NCBI GenBank assembly: GCA_023664705.1
Contig: JAMPFE010000029.1
Span: forward strand, 1-28,778
Direction of reading: 5' to 3'
From: Lachnospiraceae bacterium
GTDB taxonomy: Bacteria > Bacillota > Clostridia > Oscillospirales > Ruminococcaceae
DNA length: 28,778 nt
The notes beneath the pieces are model-generated. The model was not told the DNA's origin. It did no database searches and saw only the letters and a program-made list of their open reading frames with translations. Positions 8,320 through 15,682 of the stretch are shown in pieces (the first letter of the stretch is position 1; each line of letters begins with the position of its first letter). Made by a program: the position numbers and the translations under genes.

Positions 8320-8757
8320 TTATTTATAATAATCGAAAGTCTTTCGGTACTGCTCGCGCGTATAATCGTCGCCGCGGTAAAACAAATAATCGTCCGCGCA
8401 GCACAGAAAGAAAAACGGGTCTTTGTTCGCGATATCGAAAGGCAGCAGCTCCGAGCTCCAAAGCTCGTGGGTTTTATGCGTAAATCGCTCCAAAGCCGAG
8501 TAGTCCGTTACGTTTTCCTTGTAATAACGCTCCAATCCCGCGAGCAGCGCACGACCGAACCCATCGGCGTTTTGCCCGCCGATAAACGGCGATAACCTTG
8601 CGAGCGTTGCCCTCGGGTCGCCGCACAAGCCCTCGAGCTCCAACAGCGCGTCGTTCTCGGGATCTTCGAGAAAAAGCTCGTCGAGCGCCTTTACATAGCT
8701 TTCCTTCGAGCCGAAACCCGCGAGCCACAGCACGTAGAGTGCCGCTAGTTCTTCCAT
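8320..8757 (-). CDS. Uncharacterised protein in the phoH-ybeY operon
   Basis: The protein has 145 residues, is predicted helical and acidic, and I do not recognise it. Visible features are a hydrophobic start (MEELAALYVLWLAGFGS), no signal peptide lipobox, and an aromatic C-terminal half (DPFFFLCCADDYLFYRGDDY). Its start overlaps the end of phoH by 13 bases and ybeY begins 16 bases after its stop, so it is certainly part of this operon and probably expressed. It takes the place that a YqfD/HD-type gene holds in some Firmicutes, but it does not resemble them. Its neighbours suggest a role near RNA or ribosome maturation; this is inference only. Confidence 0.75.
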   Translation of the reverse strand: MEELAALYVLWLAGFGSKESYVKALDELFLEDPENDALLELEGLCGDPRATLARLSPFIGGQNADGFGRALLAGLERYYKENVTDYSALERFTHKTHELWSSELLPFDIANKDPFFFLCCADDYLFYRGDDYTREQYRKTFDYYK

Positions 8758-9731
8758 GCGCCCTTGTCCTTTCTTGCCGTGCCCTGATACTCGTCGTAAG
8801 CCTTAACGATGTCTTGCACCAGCTTGTGACGCACGACGTCCTTTTCGGTAAATCGGTTCTGGGCGATATCCTCGACGTTTCGGAGGACCTTCAGCGCCTC
8901 GATGAGCCCCGATTTCTTCGCCTCGGGGAGGTCGATCTGCGTGATGTCGCCCGTGATGACCATTTTGGAATTAAATCCCAGTCTCGTGAGGAACATCTTC
9001 ATCTGCTCGCGGGTGGTGTTCTGCGCTTCGTCGAGGATTATGAAGCTGTCGTCGAGCGTGCGCCCTCTCATGTAGGCGAGCGGCGCGACCTCGATAGCAC
9101 CGTGCTCCGACAGCCGCGCGAACGCCTCCTGCCCGAACATCTCAAAAAGCGCGTCGTAGAGCGGTCTGAGATACGGGTCGACCTTGTTCTGGAGGTCGCC
9201 CGGGAGGAAGCCCAACTTTTCGCCCGCTTCCACGGCGGGGCGCGTGAGGATAATGCGCTGCACCTGCTTCTGCTTGAACGCCGTGACGGCGAGCGCCACC
9301 GCCAGATACGTCTTGCCCGTGCCCGCGGGACCCACGCCGAACGTTATCGTGTTCTTCCGTATCATATCGCAGTACTTTTTCTGCCCGACGGTCTTGGGCT
9401 TTATCGGCTTGCCCGAGCAGCTCACGCAAACGCAGTCGCCGCTTATCGCAGCTATCTCACCCTCAGCGCCGTCATTGACCATTGCAATAGCGTAGCGGAC
9501 GTTCTGCTCCTCGATAGTCTCGCCGCGCGAAAAGCTCTCGCAGAGCGTTTTCACAGCCTTTTCCGCTTTGGCGACGGCAGTCTCGTCGTCGCCCGTTATC
9601 CTGACCTCGCCGCCGCGCGCGAATATCGTCACGGAGAACGCCTTTTGTATAAGGTTTATATTCCTGTCAAATTCCCCGAACACGGCGCGTATCTCGTCCG
9701 TGCCGCTCATTGTTATCGTAATATCTGCCAT
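8745..9731 (-). CDS. phoH: PhoH family ATPase (PhoH-like protein)
   Basis: This is a 328-residue cytoplasmic P-loop ATPase. An N-terminal KH-like region (residues 1-65) precedes the PhoH core. Walker A is GPAGTGKT (134-141), followed by LTRPAVEAGEKLGFLPGDL, and the Walker B-like FIILDEAQNTT has Asp234 and Glu235. VITGDITQIDLP completes the family pattern. PhoH proteins couple ATP hydrolysis to RNA handling and are genetically tied to YbeY, encoded two genes downstream. Start ATG 9731 is preceded by AAAGGA. The Nudix gene ends 17 bases upstream, so both belong to one transcript. Confidence 0.96.
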   Translation of the reverse strand: MADITITMSGTDEIRAVFGEFDRNINLIQKAFSVTIFARGGEVRITGDDETAVAKAEKAVKTLCESFSRGETIEEQNVRYAIAMVNDGAEGEIAAISGDCVCVSCSGKPIKPKTVGQKKYCDMIRKNTITFGVGPAGTGKTYLAVALAVTAFKQKQVQRIILTRPAVEAGEKLGFLPGDLQNKVDPYLRPLYDALFEMFGQEAFARLSEHGAIEVAPLAYMRGRTLDDSFIILDEAQNTTREQMKMFLTRLGFNSKMVITGDITQIDLPEAKKSGLIEALKVLRNVEDIAQNRFTEKDVVRHKLVQDIVKAYDEYQGTARKDKGAWKN

Positions 9732-9748
9732 ATTTTTCCTTTCTTTTA

Positions 9749-10204
9749 TTAACCCTCATAAAGCGAATAGCTCTCCCTGTCCGATGACGCGGGCACGTAT
9801 CCGCTTTTGGCAAGCGCCGATTTTCGGTCAATATACGCGCCTATAAGCTCGCGGCTGAGGTTGGTGAGGTCGGCGCGGGCAAGCGCCTCCGCCGCCGTGA
9901 GGAGCAGCACCTCGCTGTTTTCGTGACCGTCGCTTTTCGGTTCGCCGCCGATATAGTCCATTTCAAAAACAACGCACCACTGTTCCGTTTTAAACTGAAC
10001 CGCGAACACCGAACGCGCTCTTGCCGCAACGCCCGTTTCCTCGAGGATCTCACGCTCCGCGGCTCTGTCGGGCAGCTCGCCCTCGCATACGAAACCGCCG
10101 GGCAGCAATATTCTGTCCTTTGCCGCGCCGTAGGTGTGCCGCACCAACAGAATTTTCCCGTTTATCTCGGTTATACCGCAGACCGTGTAGTATTTGTTGT
10201 TCAT
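9749..10204 (-). CDS. Nudix hydrolase
   Basis: The protein has 151 residues. It carries a perfect Nudix box (GX5EX7REUXEEXGU) from Gly37 to Val59, ending in REILEETGV. The N-terminal strand (YYTVCGITEINGKILLVRH) is typical. Such enzymes cleave nucleoside diphosphates linked to another moiety, using Mg2+ held by the box glutamates. The substrate is not evident. The ATG lies one base after the stop codon of the upstream lipase-like gene, so it is tightly coupled. Close pairing with a membrane hydrolase and with phoH gives no clear pathway. Confidence 0.9.
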   Translation of the reverse strand: MNNKYYTVCGITEINGKILLVRHTYGAAKDRILLPGGFVCEGELPDRAAEREILEETGVAARARSVFAVQFKTEQWCVVFEMDYIGGEPKSDGHENSEVLLLTAAEALARADLTNLSRELIGAYIDRKSALAKSGYVPASSDRESYSLYEG

Positions 10205-10205
10205 A

Positions 10206-11540
10206 TCAAAATCCCCTGTTCTTCAAGTCCGCGACCAGCTGCACGTAAAACTCCCGAACGTCGAAGCCCCTGATGTCCTCGCGGTTGAGGTCTATCATAT
10301 CCGCGTGAGTTATGCCGCGCCTCGCGGGAGGGTATATCGGCGTGAATTTCTCGCCCCACGGCGCGGAATCCAGCGCCACGAGCCCGTCGTTGTCTCCGTC
10401 GAACTTCTTGACGACGGGGTAGGAGAAGTTGAGCGGAAACCGCGCCCCTCGGCGGTTTACCGCCTTGGAGCCGTAGGACTGATACATAACGTCGGGGCTG
10501 TCGGGAACGTCCCTGTTGAACTGCTCGCAATAGCTGTTGGTAAGGCACTTCACTGCCGACATAAAATCGGGATTATTGTCGCCGAGCGCGTAGAACGCCT
10601 TGTTGTAGGTCTTTTCGATGAAATTTTTTATACGCTCGGGAGCCGCGCCGAGCAGATATTCCGCGAAAAGGCAGCCGCGGTGGGGCGTGTTTATCGTCGT
10701 GAGCGTCGCGACGTATTTGTCGCAGCCGAGCTTGCTTATCGCGTAGCGCGAGTCCAGCCCGCCCTTGGAGTGCGCGATGATGTTCACCTTGCCGCAGCCC
10801 GTCCGCAGCGCGATGTCCTCGATTTTTTTCGCCAGCTCCTCGGAGCTCTGCTCTATCGAGAGAGCGCTCTGCTGCTCGCCGTAGTATATCTCCGCGCCGT
10901 TTTTCTCGAGCTCCGCGGGGATCCTCCCCCAGTAGTTGAGCAGCCTGCTGTCGCGGAAAAACACGCCGTGCACCAGCAGAACGGGGTATTTCGTAGCGCA
11001 GATCTTGTCGTTTTTGCGGCTTTCGTTGAGCCTGTGCTTTTCCGTCTCGAACAGCGTTTCGCGCTTTACGCGGACGTAGATAATCATCAGCATCACGAGG
11101 TTCGCTATCGGCACCATGCCGAAAACGACGCCGAGAACGCGCGTGCGTATCCCGAGCTGCACGGACGTGACGTAAACGCGGATAATGCCGTTCCAGAATA
11201 TTGCCGCCTCGCAGAGTATCAGCACGACCGCGTAAACGATGTATTTCGGGTAGTCCTCACCGCCCCCGACGAGCTCGGCAATGCACGCCCCGACATACGG
11301 GGAAGCCGCCGCGCACGTCACCCAGAACGCGAGAATAAGCTCCGCGCCGTCGCCGAGTATTTTCAAGCGCAGCGTGGGATATTTCCTCAACGACGGGAAA
11401 ATATTGAAAATCACGAAATATATCAGCAGCGCAGCGCCGAGCGCGATCTTCAAGGCAAGCGGCGCGTTTGCGAGTATTATCGGCATATTCATCCCGAAAA
11501 CCAGAATTATCCAGTTAAGAACGCGTATAAAGATTTTCAT
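10206..11540 (-). CDS. Membrane-embedded alpha/beta hydrolase (lipase-like)
   Basis: The protein has 444 residues in two parts. The first 160 residues contain about five hydrophobic helices (roughly 6-26, 28-48, 66-90, 98-120, 135-157). The rest is an alpha/beta hydrolase: PVLLVHGVFFRD is the oxyanion-strand motif (about 186-197), and NIIAHSKGGLDSRY is the nucleophile elbow, in the AHSxGG form usual for lipases, with Ser258. TTINTPHRG fits the lipase lid or metal region. A late Asp and a His near GITHADMIDL probably complete the triad. Predicted action is ester hydrolysis of lipids at the membrane; the substrate is unknown. Start ATG 11540 was chosen over ATG 11582 because GAGGG precedes it and the upstream start would fall in the promoter. 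It is the first gene of the phoH operon. Confidence 0.85.
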   Translation of the reverse strand: MKIFIRVLNWIILVFGMNMPIILANAPLALKIALGAALLIYFVIFNIFPSLRKYPTLRLKILGDGAELILAFWVTCAAASPYVGACIAELVGGGEDYPKYIVYAVVLILCEAAIFWNGIIRVYVTSVQLGIRTRVLGVVFGMVPIANLVMLMIIYVRVKRETLFETEKHRLNESRKNDKICATKYPVLLVHGVFFRDSRLLNYWGRIPAELEKNGAEIYYGEQQSALSIEQSSEELAKKIEDIALRTGCGKVNIIAHSKGGLDSRYAISKLGCDKYVATLTTINTPHRGCLFAEYLLGAAPERIKNFIEKTYNKAFYALGDNNPDFMSAVKCLTNSYCEQFNRDVPDSPDVMYQSYGSKAVNRRGARFPLNFSYPVVKKFDGDNDGLVALDSAPWGEKFTPIYPPARRGITHADMIDLNREDIRGFDVREFYVQLVADLKNRGF

Positions 11541-11573
11541 TGCAGACCCTCGAAAAAAATTTTTCTTTAATAT

Positions 11574-11602
11574 ATTATACAACGGTTGACAGGATTTGTC
11601 AA
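11574..11602 (-). promoter_or_regulatory. Consensus promoter of the lipase-nudix-phoH-ybeY-dgkA operon
   Basis: On the minus strand there is a perfect TTGACA (11597-11602), 17 bases, and a perfect TATAAT (11574-11579), 33 bases upstream of the lipase start. The -35 box lies inside an inverted repeat (11585-11603). Confidence 0.9.
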
Positions 11603-11603
11603 C
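11585..11603. repeat. Palindrome overlapping the -35 box, operator candidate
   Basis: GTTGACA (11585-11591) and TGTCAAC (11597-11603) form a perfect 7-bp inverted repeat around a five-base centre. It covers the -35 element of the minus-strand operon and lies in the gap shared with the divergent 40-aa gene. A dimeric regulator binding here would block the operon promoter. No T tract follows, so it is not a terminator. Confidence 0.5.
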
Positions 11604-11662
11604 GAGATTTTTCCCGAATAAAAGCGGGCTATCCGTTTAAACTATTTTCACGGAGGTGCGGT

Positions 11663-11785
11663 ATGAATATGATAGTATGCGGCGAGGACTGCCGCCACCA
11701 GAAGGACGGATATTGCATGCTCGACGACCTTACCCACGCAAACGCTCTCGCGGCGGCGGACTGCCGTTATTTCGAGAAACGATGA
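11663..11785 (+). CDS. Small four-cysteine protein (DUF1540-like)
   Basis: The predicted product has only 40 residues and four cysteines (6, 10, 18, 34) in the order C-x3-C-x7-C-x15-C, including CRHQKDGYC. This CxxxC...GYC pattern resembles the tiny metal-binding proteins (DUF1540-like) common in Clostridia; such entries are often misannotated. A strong GGAGGTG (11652-11658) sits five bases before ATG 11663, and a strong terminator follows directly. A metal-binding role is inference. The gene is divergent from the lipase operon, shares its regulatory gap, and converges on the phage cassette. Confidence 0.75.
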   Translation: MNMIVCGEDCRHQKDGYCMLDDLTHANALAAADCRYFEKR

Positions 11786-11787
11786 AA

Positions 11788-11815
11788 AAGTCCCAAGGCG
11801 GCTGCCTTGGGACTT
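11788..11815. terminator. Strong bidirectional terminator
   Basis: AAGTCCCAAGGC (11788-11799) pairs perfectly with GCCTTGGGACTT (11804-11815) over a four-base loop. T tracts follow on both strands (TTTTATT plus, CTTTTTC minus). It ends the 40-aa gene on the plus strand and the phage virion cassette on the minus strand, whose last stop codon lies four bases away. Confidence 0.93.
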
Positions 11816-11818
11816 TTA

Positions 11819-13189
11819 TTACAGCAACAGCAGCGTTGAATAGGACTGCTTTGCGGATATCTGCGCCGCGCCCGACGACGCGGCTATTTTCACGGTTATG
11901 CGGTTGTTGCCTTTCGGCAGGTCGTCCGCGAGGTAGTGATAATGCTCGAAGCAGAGCCTGCCGCCGACGGGCTTGTACGTCACCGTCCTGTCGAGCTGAA
12001 CGTCGTTTACGGCAATGGTTATCGTAAGCTCCGTGCCCTCGTTCGCAAGCAGCGTGTAGTTGATGTCTATCATCGCCGCCTTGCCGCGCTTGTCGGTCGT
12101 GAATTCATACTCGGCAAGCGTTCGCGCGACCGTGGATATTGCAAGGTCATAGGAGTTGACCTGCTGCATGCGGACGATATCCGTCGAGAAGCTCAGCTCC
12201 TCCAGCGCCGACTGAAGCTCGCTCTTTTCGGGGCTGGTGTTGCGCGAATGGAGCGTCGCGGAAAGCCCGCCGTCGTAGTGATATTCTATCTCGCTTATCG
12301 TTATCGGATAGGTGCCGCCGTCGCTTTCCTCGAGCATTATGTTGTCGCCCGATTCGAGATAGGGCAGCCCCTGCATCTTTATCCTCGCGCCGTAAAATCT
12401 GAAATCCTTAAGCTGCGCCGCGAGCGAATCGGCTATCTCCTGCGTCATCATGGGATTGTACAGCTCCGCCGCGGACTCCACGGCGCTGCTGCCGCTTTCG
12501 ATAGCCTTTCCGTCCGCGTCGATGATAACTCCCGCGACAAAGGACGTCGTCATATTGCGGTTTATGCTCACGCAGTTTTTCTCGCGCAGATAAACGCCCT
12601 CCGTCGGGAGCGTTTTTTTGAACACGAGCGCGCCGTTTCTGTCAAACTTGGCGCTCGCGCAGTTTATCGAAGCGATAAAGCTGATTATATCCCTTATGGA
12701 ATACCCCCTCGGGAGCCGCCTTATCGCGATATCGCCGCCGTTTTCCGCGCAGGTTATCCCTCCCTGCGCGCAGGCGTCGTGAAGTATCGCGTCTGTGGTC
12801 GTCGGCACGCGGAGCGTCGGCGTGTATTCGGCGTTGAGATAGTACATTTTGTCGTAGCAGGTGATAGAGGCGTAGCCCCCGCGGACGTACCGTCTCGACA
12901 CGTAAAACACCCCGAGGGGACACCATTCCCTGCCGTCGAAGCTGATGTATGGTCTTACCTCGTCGCGCACGTCAAGCTCCCCGTCGTACATTACCGAAAA
13001 GCAGAACTTGTTGGAGCAAGCCGTGCCGATAGTAAAGCGCTCGGGGTGGATAACGTCGTCGAAATCGAACTCGAGTATCCTGTCGTCGAGAAATGTCTCG
13101 CCGCCCGCGGTTATTTTGCAGCATACGTATCTGCCGTTCGCCTCGGCAAGCGCCCTGAACGTATCCGAAACATTTGTCAAAGCGCTCAC
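11819..13189 (-). CDS. Phage tail hub/tail-tip-like protein
   Basis: The protein has 456 residues. The N-terminal 300 residues resemble the hub domain of siphophage tail tips (gp27-like fold): an early beta segment, ISFDGREWCPLGVFYVSRR, then ASITCYDKMYYLN, where the pattern PLGxFYV...ItxYDKM is typical. Residues about 335-350 (LQSALEELSFSTDIV) look like a coiled-coil connector. The C-terminal 100 residues are a beta-rich domain that could bind a surface ligand. The start is GTG 13189, one base after the previous stop; the ribosome binding site is weak, suggesting reinitiation. In tailed phages this protein sits at the tail end, yet no tape measure or tube gene is nearby. It ends four bases from the cassette terminator. 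Confidence 0.65.
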   Translation of the reverse strand: MSALTNVSDTFRALAEANGRYVCCKITAGGETFLDDRILEFDFDDVIHPERFTIGTACSNKFCFSVMYDGELDVRDEVRPYISFDGREWCPLGVFYVSRRYVRGGYASITCYDKMYYLNAEYTPTLRVPTTTDAILHDACAQGGITCAENGGDIAIRRLPRGYSIRDIISFIASINCASAKFDRNGALVFKKTLPTEGVYLREKNCVSINRNMTTSFVAGVIIDADGKAIESGSSAVESAAELYNPMMTQEIADSLAAQLKDFRFYGARIKMQGLPYLESGDNIMLEESDGGTYPITISEIEYHYDGGLSATLHSRNTSPEKSELQSALEELSFSTDIVRMQQVNSYDLAISTVARTLAEYEFTTDKRGKAAMIDINYTLLANEGTELTITIAVNDVQLDRTVTYKPVGGRLCFEHYHYLADDLPKGNNRITVKIAASSGAAQISAKQSYSTLLLL

Positions 13190-13190
13190 C

Positions 13191-13535
13191 TCACTTCTGC
13201 TTCATCGTCAGCTTTACGCCGCCGTACATCTTAACGCCGTTCACGACCGTAAGCTCTGGCGCGGGCTCGTCGGAGATATGAAAATCCGCCGTGACCTCGC
13301 CCTCGGGCGCGGTGAACTTTACCGTCACGAAAATGCGCTCCGACAGCTCGCGGAGCGTTTTCAGCCCGCTTTCCGTCAGCAGCCCGAACGTCACCTCCAG
13401 CGCGTATTTCCTGCACACCATATCTATCAGCATATCGCCTTGGGTGTTGTAGCGGATATCCGTGCGGCGGAGCTCGCGCTTAGCGTTGAGCTCGGTAACG
13501 TTGTTGAATTCGATATTGTCAATGGTTATCGTCAT
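13191..13535 (-). CDS. Small phage tail-associated-like protein
   Basis: The protein has 114 residues. It starts MTITIDNIEFNNVTEL and has a beta-alpha-beta look, ending in VNGVKMYGGVKLTMKQK. Its length, position between head-closure-like and hub genes, and style resemble the short tail proteins (DUF6711-like) of Firmicutes siphophages, but I cannot confirm the family. The start at 13535 overlaps the upstream stop (ATGA), with GGTGG just before it; the longer frame to 13718 lies inside the previous gene and was not used. Confidence 0.6.
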   Translation of the reverse strand: MTITIDNIEFNNVTELNAKRELRRTDIRYNTQGDMLIDMVCRKYALEVTFGLLTESGLKTLRELSERIFVTVKFTAPEGEVTADFHISDEPAPELTVVNGVKMYGGVKLTMKQK

Positions 13536-13891
13536 TTTGGACCACCGTCCGTTCCGTTGTATTCCCCGCCGATCTTCCGCGCCTTGAATTTGCAGTGGTG
13601 CGGCTTGTCGGCAATGTAGACCCTCTGCTCGGTTATCTCGTACGTCTCGCCGCGGTAGAGCACTCTCATGCCCGCGGCAAAATCCGCCTTCGGAGAGGAG
13701 CTTTTGAAATCGTACCACACGGTGAGCTCCGTGTTGTCGCGGGCTTTCTGCGACGAGTAGTCGGAAACGGCGCCCTTGCGCTCGACGCGGACGTTTTGTA
13801 TCTTCGTTTCGCTCCAGCCGCCCGATGAGTTCGGCGCGAGCAGCGTAAAGCTGTCCCCGAGAAGTATGTCGGGAATGGGCTTTATATTCAT
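13532..13891 (-). CDS. Phage head-tail joining/minor capsid-like protein
   Basis: The protein has 119 residues, with beta-rich segments such as VLYRGETYEITEQRVYIAD and GWSETKIQNVRVERKGA. This order (portal, scaffold, capsid, connector, then a 110-120-aa beta protein) is where tailed phages place the head-closure or minor capsid protein, and the sequence style fits. It overlaps both neighbours by four bases (ATGA). The exact family is not recognised with certainty. Confidence 0.6.
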   Translation of the reverse strand: MNIKPIPDILLGDSFTLLAPNSSGGWSETKIQNVRVERKGAVSDYSSQKARDNTELTVWYDFKSSSPKADFAAGMRVLYRGETYEITEQRVYIADKPHHCKFKARKIGGEYNGTDGGPK

Positions 13892-14262
13892 TCGCGCACC
13901 TCCGTTCCTCCGTAAAGGCAGCCCGCCGCGCGCAGCAGCCTTATTACCGTCGCGCTGTCGTCCGAAGCGGAGCTTGTCCGCGAGCTCGTTTTGTAGTAGG
14001 AAAAGTCCCCCACGGCAACGCGCTCTCCCGAGGAGCTGTCCGCGGAGGAGCCGCGTTTGAGCAGCTCGGCGGTCTGAAAAGCCGCCGCCTGCTTCACAAG
14101 CTCGGCAGCGGCGTCCGTTCCGAGCGCCATATTCCCCGCGCGGTCGTTTGTAAGCCCGTTGAGCACGAACTCCGCGCGCTTTATGCAGCTTTCAAGCGTT
14201 TCCTCGTCGTTCCCGCCGAGGGAAAAGCCCATTTCGAGAAATTCCTCTTTCGTTATTATCAT
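13888..14262 (-). CDS. Phage head-tail connector-like protein
   Basis: The protein has 124 residues and is mainly helical: MIITKEEFLEMGF, then ESCIKRAEFVLNGLT and AAELVKQAAAFQTAELL, with a Ser-rich turn, then VGDFSYYK and a final helix. This matches the small helical gp6/gp15-type connectors that dock onto the portal ring, in both length and position directly after the capsid gene. Start ATG 14262 is chosen over 14286 because AGGAGGG lies just upstream; that site sits right against the T tract of an internal terminator. Confidence 0.65.
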   Translation of the reverse strand: MIITKEEFLEMGFSLGGNDEETLESCIKRAEFVLNGLTNDRAGNMALGTDAAAELVKQAAAFQTAELLKRGSSADSSSGERVAVGDFSYYKTSSRTSSASDDSATVIRLLRAAGCLYGGTEVRE

Positions 14263-14283
14263 TCTGACCCTCCTTTCGAGGTG

Positions 14284-14333
14284 CAAAAAAACGGGCAGCC
14301 CGTTATACGGAAGGTATATAACGCGGCTGCCCG
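14284..14333 (-). terminator. Intrinsic terminator inside the phage cassette, directly after the capsid gene
   Basis: On the minus strand CGGGCAGCC and GGCTGCCCG (plus coordinates 14325-14333 and 14292-14300) pair perfectly, with a second inner stem GTTATA/TATAAC, and seven T follow (14285-14291). It lies between the major capsid gene and the connector gene, so transcription of the four distal genes should be reduced relative to portal, scaffold and capsid. Confidence 0.85.
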
Positions 14334-14364
14334 CCGTTGTTCGTAAGCTTATGTCAATTGTTTA

Positions 14365-15249
14365 TCAGCCCGCCGTGCAGACCGCTATCGCGGGCTTCTT
14401 GTTGTCGGGGATAAACAGGTCGTGGTACTTGCGGTAGTCGATATCCCACGCGTCCGCAAACTGGTTCTGCTCGGGGGTGATTATCTTGACGTTATCCGTC
14501 TTTGAGACCGCGATAGGCGCGTTTTTCGGGCAGATTATCCAGTTTATCTGCTTTGCGTTCGCCGCCGCGGAATAGCCGTTCTCGCTGTCGAAGGCGTAGT
14601 CGGACTTCATTCTCGCGGAGGGCACGGGGATAATGACCGCGCCGTTTATCGTCTTGACGTTGAACTCCATATCGCCCTGCGTAAAGCAGCCGTTGTCAAC
14701 GGAATGCGACACCTCCGCAGAAAGCATCAGCATATCGTAAACGGAGCGCGCGACAGCTACAACGAGCTCTCCCTCGCCGCCCGTCACCTCGCGCACCGCG
14801 CTTATCTGGCTCACAAGAGTCGACAGCACGGTGGATTTGTCGGGGGTGTAGGTCTTTGTGATGCCCGCCGCCTTCGCGAGCTTGGAATAGCGGTAGGAGT
14901 CTATCTCGGGAATGACCTGCGTGCGCTGGAACTCCGAGGCGACGTTCGCCGCAGCCAGCCCGAAGCCCGTTTCGTCAACGTCCAGCGCGTCTATGCGGAA
15001 GCGTCTGCCTCTGTCCTGCGAGAGCGTCATGGTCTCGTAGGAGTAGCTGACTGTGCCGCCCTTGTAGCCGCTGTCGCGGTCGTAGTCGCCCAGACCCATA
15101 AGCGTCATCTTCGGGAGCTTTATCTCGCTGCCGCCGTTATAGATGACCTGCGAGGCGTTCTCCTCCATCCAGCCCGAGGTCGAGCGCTCGACTATCTGCC
15201 TGTCCATTTCGTTCTGAAAAACCTTTGCGTATTCGATAGTTCTTGCCAT
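14365..15249 (-). CDS. Phage major capsid protein-like
   Basis: The protein has 294 residues and begins MARTIEYAKVFQNEMDRQIVERS, given only as a landmark. It contains KLPKMTLMGLGDYDR and the block SYSYETMTLSQDRGRRF, followed by DVDETGF; these resemble capsid proteins of Firmicutes siphophages with an HK97-type shell. Later segments (INGAVIIPVPSARMKSDYAF; then VKIITPEQNQFADAWDIDYR) also fit. It lies after portal and scaffold-like genes, in the canonical place. No separate protease or N-terminal delta domain is evident, in line with a separate scaffold. GGAAG precedes ATG. A terminator follows 31 bases after the stop. Confidence 0.8.
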   Translation of the reverse strand: MARTIEYAKVFQNEMDRQIVERSTSGWMEENASQVIYNGGSEIKLPKMTLMGLGDYDRDSGYKGGTVSYSYETMTLSQDRGRRFRIDALDVDETGFGLAAANVASEFQRTQVIPEIDSYRYSKLAKAAGITKTYTPDKSTVLSTLVSQISAVREVTGGEGELVVAVARSVYDMLMLSAEVSHSVDNGCFTQGDMEFNVKTINGAVIIPVPSARMKSDYAFDSENGYSAAANAKQINWIICPKNAPIAVSKTDNVKIITPEQNQFADAWDIDYRKYHDLFIPDNKKPAIAVCTAG

Positions 15250-15304
15250 AATAAAATCTTCCTTTCGTCAATAAATTTCGTTGTATTTCCGCTGCGAACG
15301 GGCA

Positions 15305-15682
15305 TTATTTACCCGAAAAAATCCTGCGTATAGCGGAAAAGCCGTCGTCGCTGCCCGAGCCCGAAGCCGAAAACTGCGGTATGCTGCGCTGAACGGTCTT
15401 AAGATGAGGGTACGCGGAAATGATCTCCGCAGCCGCGTCCTCGGGCGCGATTCCCGCCTTGCAGAGCCCCATCGCAAGCGACGTGCCCTCCTCCAGCTTT
15501 TCCTTGGCGATGCCCATCAGCAAAAGGGTTATCTGCACCCTCGCCGCGCCGAGCTCCGCCTTGAGCGCGTCAAGCTGCGCGTACAGCGCCGCTATCTCTC
15601 CCGAGCGCGTTCCCTCCGATACGGCGGCAGCGCCGCTTTCAAGACGAGGCTCCTGCCCGTAAAATTCATTGTTGTTCTCCAT
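15305..15682 (-). CDS. Phage capsid scaffold-like protein
   Basis: The protein has 125 residues. An acidic, disordered N terminus (MENNNEFYGQEPRLES) precedes a heptad-like helix, IAALYAQLDALKAELGAARV, at about residues 30-50, and a short basic C terminus (FSAIRRIFSGK). Coiled-coil plus basic tail, and position between portal and capsid genes, are the marks of phage scaffolding proteins (similar to DUF4355 types). Start ATG 15682 lies inside the 3' end of the portal gene (17-base overlap) and has AAGGAGG upstream; the longer frame to 15832 is a shadow of the portal gene. Confidence 0.65.
   Translation of the reverse strand: MENNNEFYGQEPRLESGAAAVSEGTRSGEIAALYAQLDALKAELGAARVQITLLLMGIAKEKLEEGTSLAMGLCKAGIAPEDAAAEIISAYPHLKTVQRSIPQFSASGSGSDDGFSAIRRIFSGK

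Noticed and set aside
10194..11570. 458-codon plus-strand frame
   Set aside because: It is the antisense of the lipase-like gene, which has a catalytic motif, ribosome binding site and consensus promoter.
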